DNA from: GYS-P2D sp964414425
GTDB taxonomy: Bacteria; Bacteroidota; Bacteroidia; Chitinophagales; Saprospiraceae
Assembly: GCA_964414425.1 (NCBI GenBank)
Contig: CAYPWL010000007.1
Coordinates: 1-64,000 of the forward strand
Length of the DNA stretch: 64,000 nucleotides
Direction of reading: 5' to 3'
The number at the start of each line of letters is the position of its first letter. Position 1 is the stretch's first letter. The notes below the pieces were generated by a model. It worked only from the letters and a program-made list of their open reading frames with translations, had not been told where the DNA came from and searched no databases. Shown in pieces: positions 34,340 through 43,538 of the stretch. The position numbers were made by a program, and so were the translations under genes.

Positions 34340-35267
34340 CAGATGGGATCGTGATATTAACTATGGTGCCACTCGGTTGATTATCCTTGATTGCTAAGGT
34401 GCCTTTCAACTCTGCCACGAGTCGCTTCACGATATACAGTCCTAATCCCGTTCCTTTTTGTGTACGCACATCTTGATCACTACTCCTGTAGAATCGCTCT
34501 AAGACTTTAGATTTTTCATTGTCAGAGATGCCTATTCCAAGATCAGATATTGATAATTGAAGCACACCATCTCTGTCGGTAACCTTTACTGCTACAGGAG
34601 TATCTGCTTTGCTATACTTAGTTGCATTTTCTAATAGATTGTCAAGTATGATTCTGATTGCTGATTGATCAGTCTTATGAGTAGGTTGAGGTAAGTCTAC
34701 ACTCATCTCAAAAGTCCTATCAGAGAGTTGTCCATATTCTGAAATGATATTTTGGACCAGAGATTTAATATCAACATCCTCATTGAATATTTTAAATCTA
34801 TCGTTATCAAAATTTGCAGAGATTAAGACATTTTCTACCATGCGCTCGAGTCTGTCCGTATCCAGTACTGCTCGATCCATGAGCAGCTTCTTCTGATTTT
34901 CTTTGAGGCCAGGCCTCAGTAGGGTTTGTATGGCTAATTTGATAGCCGCTATGGGGGATTTAAGCTCATGGGATATACTCAGCAAGAAGTTGTTCTGACT
35001 ATTTATGTTTTGGATTTCTTTGGATACGCTGCGATATATCAAGCCTATACCTAATAGCACAGAGATGGCTAATACTACACCCTCGCCAATAATCATATTA
35101 GACTGACGTTTATGCTCGTCCTCGATGAGTGCTAATTGCTCTGTATTAGCGGTGTTGGAGCGCATAGCAGAATAATAATCATTGTTCTTCTTGAAGAGTA
35201 AATACCCCCACCAGCTAATCGCTACGAGGATGTAAGTCATGATCAGTATGGGTATCCAGCGCTTCAT
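34326..35267 (-). CDS. sensor histidine kinase
   Basis: A 313-aa membrane kinase. Two transmembrane segments (about 5-25 and 59-78) flank a periplasmic loop of only ~33 residues, so it probably senses through the membrane or a partner. The HisKA motif L-L-S-I-S-H-E-L-K-S-P has phospho-acceptor His100. The HATPase domain has N (D-N-L-L-E-N-A-T-K-Y), G1 (D-L-G-I-G-I) and G2 (K-G-T-G-L-G-L) boxes. It lies 8 bases after hemL and overlaps the response regulator gene, so all three are probably one transcript. Confidence 0.92.
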   Translation of the reverse strand: MKRWIPILIMTYILVAISWWGYLLFKKNNDYYSAMRSNTANTEQLALIEDEHKRQSNMIIGEGVVLAISVLLGIGLIYRSVSKEIQNINSQNNFLLSISHELKSPIAAIKLAIQTLLRPGLKENQKKLLMDRAVLDTDRLERMVENVLISANFDNDRFKIFNEDVDIKSLVQNIISEYGQLSDRTFEMSVDLPQPTHKTDQSAIRIILDNLLENATKYSKADTPVAVKVTDRDGVLQLSISDLGIGISDNEKSKVLERFYRSSDQDVRTQKGTGLGLYIVKRLVAELKGTLAIKDNQPSGTIVNITIPSGANG

Positions 35268-35275
35268 GATAATAT

Positions 35276-36568
35276 CTACGACATGATTTGGTCTAATCCC
35301 GCCTTCATGATCTCTATTGCATAATCTAAGTCGGCATAACTGTGTGCATCTGAAACAAAGCCCACTTCATAACCAGAAGGGCCCAAGTAGATTCCATGAT
35401 CAAGGAGATAGGCATGTAGTTTTTTAAAATACTCCATCTTACCGGCTTCAATCTGATCTGACGATATGATTCTCTTATTCGAGAATGCGATCCAGAAGAT
35501 AGATCCTATATGGGTCATATGTACCTCGTAGCCTTTGTTATGAGCATGATCATTAATCTGTGATGTAAGATATGCCGCCTTCTTACCTAATTCCTCGTAG
35601 AAGCCATCGGTAAGACATTTGGATAAGCTTGCATATCCAGCCGACATGGCAACAGGATTAGCGCTCAAAGTACCTGCCTGATAGACAGGGCCCTCGGGAG
35701 ATACTGAAGCCATAATATCAGCTCGTCCACCGAACGCCCCTACGGGCAAACCTCCTCCGATGATCTTACCAAATGTCAATAGATCGGGTTCTATTGAGTA
35801 GTATCCCGCAGCCCCTTCAAATTGTACTCTGAAGCCTGATATGACCTCATCGAATATCAATAGGACATCATAGTCATCACAAAGTTTACGCAACCATACC
35901 AAATAGTTCTGGTCTTGTAGTAGCAGACCGTTATTAGCGGGTATAGGCTCTATAATTACACATGATATATCTGTTGAGTGGGACTTAAGCGTGTGCTCCA
36001 ATCCTTTTAAATCATTGAGATCCAATACGATAGTCTCCTGGGCAAATGATTGCGGGATGCCAGCAGATGAGGACTCTCCAAAGGTGGCTAAGCCGGATCC
36101 AGCATTAACGAGTAGAGAATCAACATGTCCGTGATAGCATCCATTGAACTTTATGATCTTGTCTTTTCCTGTGTAGCCTCGAGCTAAGCGAATGGCAGAC
36201 ATAACAGCTTCCGTACCACTGCTTACGAACCTAAGCTTATCGATATATCGATGATTATCAACGATTAGCTTACCGAGCTCATTACCATGTCTCGTAGGTG
36301 TCCCAAATGACATTCCATTTGAAAGTGTCGAGATTACCGCATCTTTAATAAATGGTGCATTGTGACCATGAATGAGAGGTCCCCATGAGCAGCAGAAATC
36401 TAAGAACTCGTTATCGTCCTCATCATAGAATTTGGATCCGTTACCGTTTTTGATAAATAATGGTGGACCATAGACAGACTTGAACGCCCGAACTGGAGAA
36501 TTTACACCGCCTGGAAAGTACTTCTTCGCCTCATGAAAGAGTGCTTCAGATTTTGCTCTATTGATCAT
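35276..36568 (-). CDS. hemL: glutamate-1-semialdehyde 2,1-aminomutase
   Basis: A 430-aa PLP enzyme that converts glutamate-1-semialdehyde to 5-aminolevulinate for haem. I start it at the ATG at 36568 (M-I-N-R-A-K-S-E-A-L-F), the usual N-terminus; a longer frame to 36628 adds an unlikely hydrophobic leader. F-P-G-G-V-N-S-P-V-R-A, the pyridoxal Lys268 in T-F-G-K-I-I-G-G-G-L-P-V-G and F-D-E-V-I-S-G-F-R are diagnostic. It leads the hemL - kinase - regulator run. Confidence 0.96.
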   Translation of the reverse strand: MINRAKSEALFHEAKKYFPGGVNSPVRAFKSVYGPPLFIKNGNGSKFYDEDDNEFLDFCCSWGPLIHGHNAPFIKDAVISTLSNGMSFGTPTRHGNELGKLIVDNHRYIDKLRFVSSGTEAVMSAIRLARGYTGKDKIIKFNGCYHGHVDSLLVNAGSGLATFGESSSAGIPQSFAQETIVLDLNDLKGLEHTLKSHSTDISCVIIEPIPANNGLLLQDQNYLVWLRKLCDDYDVLLIFDEVISGFRVQFEGAAGYYSIEPDLLTFGKIIGGGLPVGAFGGRADIMASVSPEGPVYQAGTLSANPVAMSAGYASLSKCLTDGFYEELGKKAAYLTSQINDHAHNKGYEVHMTHIGSIFWIAFSNKRIISSDQIEAGKMEYFKKLHAYLLDHGIYLGPSGYEVGFVSDAHSYADLDYAIEIMKAGLDQIMS

Positions 36569-36698
36569 ATATTTTGTCTTAATCTTATAAGCGCTGACTA
36601 CAAATATCAATACAAAAACTAACTTCAAGTGTTTTTAATGGCCTAAGGATTATTTATATCGTTAACACTTAGTGCAGCCTAGTAAATCTTCTTTCTGA

Positions 36699-37295
36699 AT
36701 GACCGATAGCCGGGAGATAAATTATAACAATAAAGAGAATCCCAAGGATTCGCATTATTTACCTTCAGTGAAGCTCAATGCTGTCCAACGGCAAGGTATG
36801 ATTGATGAAGTGATTTTCAGAAAACCTGAAGTTCAGTCTCAATCTGGAAAACGTAGCTATAGAGAAGTGTTGATATTTATGGCTATAATAGCAGCGGTGG
36901 TCGTGATACTGTTTGTCGTAAATCGTTTAACCTCTCCTAAAGAGGATGATCTCGTTAAATCTGAGGATGGTGTTCAGGAGACTATTGAAACAGACGCTGC
37001 ATTAATTGATTCCACAATTAGCAACATTAATCCCGTACTGACTCAGGAGGCAATTAATAATGGATGTATCATCATCACTGGAACATTTAGCAAACAAGGT
37101 AATGCTAACACTATGCTCGATGATATAAGGTCAGCGGGTTATTCCTCGTACCAATCAAGTCTTGAGCCACCTATACGGGTAGGATTGCAGTTTGACTGTA
37201 TTAATGTAGATCTTGACTCGATGCTTCTATCTGTTAGACAGAGTCTGTCAGATAAAGCGTGGTACCTCATATCTCAGTATGAGACAGAGCTATAA
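36699..37295 (+). CDS. SPOR-domain membrane protein
   Basis: A 198-aa protein with a polar cytosolic N-terminus (1-51), one transmembrane helix (about 53-72) and a periplasmic part. The last ~80 residues (I-I-I-T-G-T-F-S-K-Q-G-N-A-N-T-M-L-D-D-I-R-S-A-G-Y) fit a SPOR domain, which binds glycan strands lacking peptide stems and places proteins at division sites. The linker is acidic. It is divergent from hemL and converges on the peroxidase gene with 4 bases between. Confidence 0.72.
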   Translation: MTDSREINYNNKENPKDSHYLPSVKLNAVQRQGMIDEVIFRKPEVQSQSGKRSYREVLIFMAIIAAVVVILFVVNRLTSPKEDDLVKSEDGVQETIETDAALIDSTISNINPVLTQEAINNGCIIITGTFSKQGNANTMLDDIRSAGYSSYQSSLEPPIRVGLQFDCINVDLDSMLLSVRQSLSDKAWYLISQYETEL

Positions 37296-37299
37296 TAAT

Positions 37300-38742
37300 C
37301 TAATTACAACCTAAGTCTGATTGTGATAAGGGATCATTGTTAGGAAAACAGTTACCTGAGAGCACCCTCGAAGTCATATATCGCTCCAAATCTGGATCTC
37401 GCAGAGATACCTTGATAAATGTGATCAAGTCATCTCGCTCTTCTTCTGTAAGACTTAGAGGCTTAAACTTACTTGATAGTGTTTCTGTAGCTACTCGATC
37501 GTTTTCAGATATTGCTGCAATCTTATAATCGATCACGTCTTCGATAGATTCCTTGCTACTTCCATGAAAGTAGTGCGGATCATCTACAGCATTATAAACT
37601 GTAGGCACTTTGAACTTATAATAGTCTTCTTCATTCATGGTGAAGCCGCCTCTCCCTAAATTTCTTCTGTCAGAAATACTGGTATTAAAAGAGGGTCTCT
37701 GATATAAATCCTTAACTCCTAAACGATGAAATTCTCCCGAACCGAGATTTTGCTCGTAGTGACAATTAGAACAGTTGGCTTTGCCAAAGAACAGTGTCGC
37801 ACCACGTTTTTCGCTCAGTGACATTGCTTGAGAGTTTCCTTTCAGCCACTCTTGAAATGGTGCTTGATTACTCATTATTGTTCTCAGATAAGCTGATAGG
37901 GCAAACGAAGTAGCGAAGTTAGAGTAACGCATTTCTTCGCTTAACTCAGGAAAGGCATTATCATACATCTCAGTATAGCCATATTCATCCAAGAACTCTT
38001 TAGTAGTTACCATACGATGTACTTCGAGTCCATCGAAATTTTGGGTTTCCAGAGCGCTAAAACCAAGCGAGTTTCTTTCTATAGCTTCTGATTGGTGCCA
38101 TAGGTTTTCTGTTCCGACGTTAGCACCGTCACTTCCGAATTGACCATTCCAACTGGTATTAGTCACAAAGGCAACGTTAACAAGACTAAGTGGCCTTGCG
38201 CTCTGAACGTCCATTTCGTCTTCTTGATAATTACTATCTCTTACTCTATTCTCACCGGCTACTCCAAATCCTAAACCACCATCTGCCACTCCTTGGAAAG
38301 TTCCTGGCCTAAAACCCTTTGAAGGTACATGACAAGTACTACAAGAGAAGGTTCCTATACCGGAGGTATATCTGGCGTCTGTTGCTAAACCTGTTTCATA
38401 AAAGAGCATATTTCCTAATGCTACTTTTTCAGGTGTTAGTGGATTTTGTGGATCTTGTGGTATCTGATTTAACTCATCTGATGAAGGTAAGATATAATAA
38501 TCAGCAGAGCGAGTAGGAGACTCTCTATCAATCTGTCGAATTAGTGCTGCATCCAATACATCTTGCTCAGATATAGTATCTCGAGTACAACTACTGATAA
38601 ATAAGAGCAAACCAAAATAGACTCCTAACTTGATGGAATCGATCAATACTTTGTGAATCAAAATCTTATAGTTTATACAAATAATTAAAGTATAGGTTGA
38701 TCTGTTTGTAGGAGTTTTTTTTTCTTTGACAAAGATATGCAT
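37300..38742 (-). CDS. dihaem cytochrome c peroxidase-like lipoprotein (MauG/CcpA family)
   Basis: A protein of up to 480 aa with two c-type haem sites: C-S-T-C-H (134-138) and C-S-N-C-H (324-328). It matches bacterial dihaem peroxidases, which reduce hydrogen peroxide or oxidise other substrates in the periplasm. A lipobox (L-L-F-I-S-S-C, Cys52) indicates membrane anchoring. The ATG at 38742 gives an unusually long pre-signal stretch; a TTG at 38646 would make a normal lipoprotein signal. Relatives are often surface or iron-uptake associated, but no such partner is next to it here. Confidence 0.85.
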   Translation of the reverse strand: MHIFVKEKKTPTNRSTYTLIICINYKILIHKVLIDSIKLGVYFGLLLFISSCTRDTISEQDVLDAALIRQIDRESPTRSADYYILPSSDELNQIPQDPQNPLTPEKVALGNMLFYETGLATDARYTSGIGTFSCSTCHVPSKGFRPGTFQGVADGGLGFGVAGENRVRDSNYQEDEMDVQSARPLSLVNVAFVTNTSWNGQFGSDGANVGTENLWHQSEAIERNSLGFSALETQNFDGLEVHRMVTTKEFLDEYGYTEMYDNAFPELSEEMRYSNFATSFALSAYLRTIMSNQAPFQEWLKGNSQAMSLSEKRGATLFFGKANCSNCHYEQNLGSGEFHRLGVKDLYQRPSFNTSISDRRNLGRGGFTMNEEDYYKFKVPTVYNAVDDPHYFHGSSKESIEDVIDYKIAAISENDRVATETLSSKFKPLSLTEEERDDLITFIKVSLRDPDLERYMTSRVLSGNCFPNNDPLSQSDLGCN

Positions 38743-38800
38743 AGTGTTGGATAGTACTCCTTACTGCAACATTATTAAATCGTTAAATAATAAACGATAT

Positions 38801-38813
38801 AATTAGCCTAATT
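38801..38813. promoter_or_regulatory. AATTAG-C-CTAATT palindrome upstream of the nucleotidyltransferase
   Basis: A perfect inverted repeat of six bases around one base, 21 bases before the ATG at 38834. It could be an operator; it is AT-rich and may be chance. Confidence 0.3.
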
Positions 38814-38833
38814 GTATCATAGATGACAAAAAA

Positions 38834-39760
38834 ATGAAAAAACCTACACTATTAGTTTTGGCTGCAGGAATGGGCAGTAGATACGGAGGGTTAAAACAAA
38901 TGGATGCATTTGGACCAAATGGAGAAACCATATTAGATTACTCTATATATGATGCGATTAGAGAAGGTTTTGGAAAGGTGGTGTTCGTAATAAGAGAAAG
39001 CTTTAACAAAGAATTCAGGGCTTTCTTCGCCAACAAGTTCGAAGATAAGATCGACATAGAATATGTGTTTCAAAGCATTAACAATGTCCCAGATAATTAT
39101 GCTTATCATCCAGACAGAGAAAAACCCTGGGGGACAGCTCATGCCGTATGGGTGGCTAAAGATGTAATTGATGGTCCTTTTGCAGTCATTAATGCAGATG
39201 ACTTTTATGGTCGCGATTCATACCGAATATTATACGATTACTTCGATGCCGCCGACAGTACTCATAATTATGCGTTAGTAGGCTACCAATTAGAGAAGAC
39301 CCTCTCTGATTATGGCACAGTGAATCGTGGAGTGTGTGCCACTCATGATGATCATACCCTTGACACCATAGTGGAGACACTTAAAATAGGGTATGACGAT
39401 GATCGAAAGATTTTTTACAATACGGATAATGGCGAAAAAGCATATCTATCTGCGGATACACCGGTATCAATGAATATGTGGGCATTCTTTCCAGATTATT
39501 TCGAACATTGTGAAACTATGTTCAGAGAGTTTCTTCAAGACAGAGGCCAAGAGATGAAATCAGAATTTTTTATACCACTGTTAGTTGATCATTTGATTAA
39601 TGAGGGTATTAAGAAAGTTGATGTTCTTGAATGTACTGAAGAGTGGTTTGGAGTGACCTACAAGGAGGACAAGCCATTCGTGATGGATCGCTTAAATGCG
39701 CTCATAGATAAGGGGGTATATCCGGCACAACTATGGCCTAAGAGGAAAGCAGCTAATTAG
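38834..39760 (+). CDS. sugar nucleotidyltransferase family protein
   Basis: A 308-aa cytosolic enzyme of the NTP_transferase superfamily. The signature L-A-A-G-M-G-S-R-Y-G-G-L-K-Q is at residues 9-22, and V-I-N-A-D-D-F-Y-G (about 118-126) is the metal/nucleotide site. It probably makes an NDP-sugar from NTP and sugar 1-phosphate, but which one cannot be told. It stands alone; no glycan-synthesis cluster surrounds it. Confidence 0.8.
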   Translation: MKKPTLLVLAAGMGSRYGGLKQMDAFGPNGETILDYSIYDAIREGFGKVVFVIRESFNKEFRAFFANKFEDKIDIEYVFQSINNVPDNYAYHPDREKPWGTAHAVWVAKDVIDGPFAVINADDFYGRDSYRILYDYFDAADSTHNYALVGYQLEKTLSDYGTVNRGVCATHDDHTLDTIVETLKIGYDDDRKIFYNTDNGEKAYLSADTPVSMNMWAFFPDYFEHCETMFREFLQDRGQEMKSEFFIPLLVDHLINEGIKKVDVLECTEEWFGVTYKEDKPFVMDRLNALIDKGVYPAQLWPKRKAAN

Positions 39761-39970
39761 AAATGAATAAAAAAAAAGAAGCCTACTGAAGTAAGCTTCC
39801 TAACCGAAAAGTATGAAAAAACTATCTAACTATCTTTGTAACACTTTTTAGACACATTCTGTTGGCTCAAAATATAGAGTTAACAGAAATTTAATATTGA
39901 GATATAGATCAGTGTATACGCTAACCTCGAATGATATCAGGTTAGATTCAAATACTTTTAAACTAATACG
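39761..39970. other. intergenic region upstream of dusB
   Basis: A 210-base gap. It has a GAAGC/GCTTC hairpin (39778-39799) after an A-run, TATCTTTG (39831-39838), which fits a -7 element, and a CTAACCT/AGGTTAG hairpin (39921-39945) 25 bases before the dusB start. I see no gene or tRNA in it. Confidence 0.4.
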
Positions 39971-40969
39971 ATGAAGATCGGTCCTGTAGATTTTGATGAC
40001 TTCCCACTTTTCTTAGCTCCTATGGAAGATGTTAGTGATCCACCATTTAGAGCCTTGTGCAAAGCTCAAGGGTGTGATATGATGTATACCGAGTTTATAT
40101 CAGTAGAGGGGTTAATCCGTGATGCCACTAAGAGTGTACAGAAGCTTGACATATATGAGGAGGAGCGTCCTATAGGAATACAGATCTTTGGGGCGAAGAT
40201 AGACTCAATGAAGAGGGCTGCTGAAATAGTAGAGGACGCTAAACCCGAGGTGTTAGATATCAATTATGGATGTCCAGTTAAGAAGGTGGTCTGTCGTATG
40301 GCAGGAGCGGGAATCCTACAAGATATACCAAGAATGGTAAAGCTTACTGAGGAGATCGTGAAGTCAACTAACTTACCGGTTACTGTCAAGACAAGACTTG
40401 GGTGGGATCAAGACTCAATACAGATTGTAGAAGTAGCAGAACGTCTCCAGGATGTTGGGATTCATGCCATATCTATACATGGTCGTACAAGAAAACAAAT
40501 GTACAAGGGAGAAGCTGACTGGACCCATATAGCAGAGGTTAAGAACAATCCTCGGTTGCGCATACCTGTCATAGGAAATGGAGATATCGACAGTCCAGAA
40601 AAGGCGGTAGAGTATAAAAACAAGTACGGCGTTGATGGTCTCATGATCGGTCGAGCCAGTATAGGAAACCCATGGATATTTAGCCAAATCAAGCATTATG
40701 TTAATACCGGGGAGCATTTAGAGAAACCTGACTTCAGTGAGAAAATTGCTGCCGCTCGCAAACATCTTAGAGATAGCATAGCCTGGAAAGGTACACGTCT
40801 TGGAGTCCTTGAGATGAGACGACATTATAGTAACTATTTCAGAGGCCTACGACTGATCAAAAACTTTAGAAGCCGATTAGTGACAACAGATGAACCAGAG
40901 AACATCTTTGATATACTTTCAGAAATGGAAGAGTTTTACGCAAATGATCCGTTGCTGGTCGAAGCATAA
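39971..40969 (+). CDS. dusB: tRNA-dihydrouridine synthase
   Basis: A 332-aa FMN enzyme that reduces uridines in the tRNA D-loop. L-A-P-M-E-D-V-S-D-P-P-F-R (about 16-28) is the N-terminal signature, and D-I-N-Y-G-C-P-V-K-K-V carries the catalytic Cys near residue 100. I-S-I-H-G-R-T-R and G-L-M-I-G-R-A-S-I-G-N-P-W are further Dus motifs. The DusB label follows overall resemblance. The cca gene starts 10 bases later, so both tRNA-maturation genes are probably co-transcribed. Confidence 0.9.
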   Translation: MKIGPVDFDDFPLFLAPMEDVSDPPFRALCKAQGCDMMYTEFISVEGLIRDATKSVQKLDIYEEERPIGIQIFGAKIDSMKRAAEIVEDAKPEVLDINYGCPVKKVVCRMAGAGILQDIPRMVKLTEEIVKSTNLPVTVKTRLGWDQDSIQIVEVAERLQDVGIHAISIHGRTRKQMYKGEADWTHIAEVKNNPRLRIPVIGNGDIDSPEKAVEYKNKYGVDGLMIGRASIGNPWIFSQIKHYVNTGEHLEKPDFSEKIAAARKHLRDSIAWKGTRLGVLEMRRHYSNYFRGLRLIKNFRSRLVTTDEPENIFDILSEMEEFYANDPLLVEA

Positions 40970-40979
40970 ATAAGCGATT

Positions 40980-42413
40980 GTGATCATAGACTTGCCTGTA
41001 CACCACCAGTCTCTGTTCCAGGAGATATCCAAAATCGTTGTTGAACACAACTTCGAGGCCTATGTGATCGGCGGTTATGTACGAGATATAATCCTCCTTA
41101 GATCTGGCAAGGATAAGGATATTGATATTGTCTGTGTCGGTGATGGTATAGCATTGGCAAGACAGGTTGCACAAGAATTAGGTATTAGACCTCCACAAGT
41201 CTTTAAGCGATTTGGTACCGCGATGTTGCGTTATCAGGATACCGAAATAGAGTTCGTTGGTGCTCGCAAAGAATCTTACAGTACAAACTCAAGAAAGCCC
41301 GAGGTCACTCCTGGTACGCTCGTAGACGATCAGAATAGAAGAGATTTCACCATTAATGCTCTGGCTATTTCTCTCAATGATATCAGTACGCCCAAGATTA
41401 TCGATCCATTTGGAGGATTGACTGACCTGCTGGAACACAAATTACTGAGGACCCCACTTGACCCAGATCAAACTTTTTCGGACGATCCCCTGCGTATGAT
41501 GAGGGCAATAAGATTTGCAAGTCAGTTGGGTTTTAAGATCCATCCGGGTACCTTCGATGGGATTAAGCGTAATGCACATCGCATATCTATCGTCTCTCAA
41601 GAGCGTATCACGGTTGAGCTTAATAAGATAGTCTTAAGTCCAAAGCCCTCAATTGGTTTTACACTATTAGATGAGTGTAGACTCATCGATCTCATCTTTC
41701 CTGCTATGGCCAATCTCAGAGGCGTAGATTACATCGATGGGAGAGGGCATAAGGACAACTACTACCATACTATACAAGTATTAGATAATGTCGCTGTCGA
41801 ATCAGATAGCCTATGGCTTAGGTGGGCAGCGATCATGCATGATATCGGGAAACCCCGCACTAAGCGCTTTAATAATAAAGCGGGTTGGACATTTCACGGG
41901 CATGATGCCGTAGGAGCCAACATGACTCCTAAGATCTTCAAGAAGCTTAAATTGCCCTTGGATCATAAAATGAAATATGTTCAAAAGCTGGTGAGGTTGC
42001 ATCTGAGGCCTATCTCACTGACTAAGGAGAACATTACCGACTCCGCAATTAGGCGACTACTATTTGATGCGGGAGAGGATATCGAGGACTTGATGCTTTT
42101 ATGTTCAGCGGATATCACCACCAAGAATCCTAAAAAACAAGAACGTTATCTGGCTAACTATAAGATAGTACAAGCTAAGATGGTTGATCTGGAGGAGAAG
42201 GATCAACTCCGCAACTGGCAACCACCTATATCAGGTGAGGATATCATGGAGACCTTTGGTATACCGCCATGTCGAGACGTAGGCACGATCAAAACGGCCA
42301 TTAGAGAGGCCATCCTTGATGGGTTAATCCCTAATGATGTAGACGCTGCTCGGCAGTATATGATAGCCCAAGGAAAGGACTTGGGCTATGAACCCAAAAC
42401 TAAAGTCTCTTAA
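40980..42413 (+). CDS. cca: CCA tRNA nucleotidyltransferase/poly(A) polymerase family with HD domain
   Basis: A 477-aa enzyme starting at GTG. G-G-Y-V-R-D (about 31-36) and D-K-D-I-D-I-V (41-47) form the nucleotidyltransferase site, and R-R-D-F-T-I-N-A-L is the next conserved motif. An HD phosphohydrolase domain follows with H-D-I-G-K-P-R-T-K. It probably adds or repairs the CCA end of tRNAs. It converges with the coiled-coil gene, overlapping by four bases. Confidence 0.9.
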   Translation: MIIDLPVHHQSLFQEISKIVVEHNFEAYVIGGYVRDIILLRSGKDKDIDIVCVGDGIALARQVAQELGIRPPQVFKRFGTAMLRYQDTEIEFVGARKESYSTNSRKPEVTPGTLVDDQNRRDFTINALAISLNDISTPKIIDPFGGLTDLLEHKLLRTPLDPDQTFSDDPLRMMRAIRFASQLGFKIHPGTFDGIKRNAHRISIVSQERITVELNKIVLSPKPSIGFTLLDECRLIDLIFPAMANLRGVDYIDGRGHKDNYYHTIQVLDNVAVESDSLWLRWAAIMHDIGKPRTKRFNNKAGWTFHGHDAVGANMTPKIFKKLKLPLDHKMKYVQKLVRLHLRPISLTKENITDSAIRRLLFDAGEDIEDLMLLCSADITTKNPKKQERYLANYKIVQAKMVDLEEKDQLRNWQPPISGEDIMETFGIPPCRDVGTIKTAIREAILDGLIPNDVDAARQYMIAQGKDLGYEPKTKVS

Positions 42414-43432
42414 GAATCGAATAGATTGCTATAATCTGAATCTCCCGAAATCTTTTCTTTTTCAGCTTGATATTCGTTGAGGTCGAGAGACTCTCCGTCA
42501 TAAGCTTCCTCACCTCCTAATAACAGTATAGAGCTTTTCTTTTCATACTCTGCGAGCATCTTAAGCCCTTGCTCCTCAAATATTCCGTTTTGGAGATCTA
42601 CAGAATCCATGAAGTTAGCGGAGAGCTCCATGAACTGCTCCATCTCACCAACCTTGTTGGCTACATCATCAGCGATGACCTCCATAGCTTGGTCAAACAT
42701 GGCTCGTTTATCAGAATCACCAGATATGATATTCATGGCTGACTTCATAGCCGAGTGCGACATTCTGATTGCCTTGCGTTCTTGTTCTTTTACCTTTACT
42801 TGATCCTTAGTATCTTCCAGTAGTATCTCCGAATTAGAATACATTTTGGTCAGCACCTTATAGAGGATACTCATTTTACTATGGAGTTGCTCGTACTTGC
42901 CATTGCTCTCTTTGAGTCGAGCAGCTTTCCGAGAGGATAGCATCAGTTGTTGATTGTTACCCATCTCTTTAGCTTTCTTGGCTATGAGTAGATTTTGATT
43001 TATTTCTTTGGAGTTATCCATCATCATGGTCTTCAACTTGCGCATCTGACCTCTCAAATTACCGATCTGCTTACCCATCTTTTTTAGATTGTCAGATAGA
43101 TCATCCACGTAATTTTTAAGTATGCCGATAGGGTCAATAGTTACGAATATGCTGGTGATCTTACGCATGACGCTCTTGTACATGTAGCCGACTAATGCTC
43201 GCATTTTAGGATCAAGTGCCATATAGACGATAGCGCCCAATGCTAAGACTGTGACGACAAGGCCGAGCAATGAAGAGGCAAAGGCCAATATTGTCCCTAA
43301 TCCAGTGAACACTACCCAACCGAGCAGACCCACAACACCTACTAAAAATATCGTTCCTGTAACACCTTCAGGTCTTTGCCAAAAAGACTTTGGTTTAGTG
43401 CTCATTGTATCTACTCCAGTAAAATCTGCCAT
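42410..43432 (-). CDS. hypothetical membrane protein with long coiled coil
   Basis: I do not recognise this 340-aa protein. A Pro/Lys-rich start is followed by two adjacent hydrophobic segments (about 26-46 and 49-72). Then comes a long charged helical region (about 105-330) with heptad character, including K-M-G-K-Q-I-G-N-L-R-G-Q-M-R-K-L. The tail is acidic. The layout recalls PspA-like membrane-stress proteins, but sequence similarity is not evident. It lies 106 bases after the DUF2130 gene on the same strand, so they may act together at the membrane. Confidence 0.6.
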   Translation of the reverse strand: MADFTGVDTMSTKPKSFWQRPEGVTGTIFLVGVVGLLGWVVFTGLGTILAFASSLLGLVVTVLALGAIVYMALDPKMRALVGYMYKSVMRKITSIFVTIDPIGILKNYVDDLSDNLKKMGKQIGNLRGQMRKLKTMMMDNSKEINQNLLIAKKAKEMGNNQQLMLSSRKAARLKESNGKYEQLHSKMSILYKVLTKMYSNSEILLEDTKDQVKVKEQERKAIRMSHSAMKSAMNIISGDSDKRAMFDQAMEVIADDVANKVGEMEQFMELSANFMDSVDLQNGIFEEQGLKMLAEYEKKSSILLLGGEEAYDGESLDLNEYQAEKEKISGDSDYSNLFDS

Positions 43433-43538
43433 AACGTCCCTTTTCTAAGTGGTGTGATTATTTTCGGTAAAGGTCAACATAAGTCTGTAAATAGTAAAAT
43501 ATTATCTACAACTCCTCACTAAATATCGATAAAATCTT

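Noticed and set aside
36627..36670. AAGTGTT/AACACTT inverted repeat between hemL and the SPOR gene
   Set aside because: Only seven bases per arm with a 30-base spacer; too weak to call a site.
39761..39970. tRNA or small RNA gene in the gap before dusB
   Set aside because: No cloverleaf or TTCGAAT-type T-loop can be built; only short hairpins and a possible promoter are seen.
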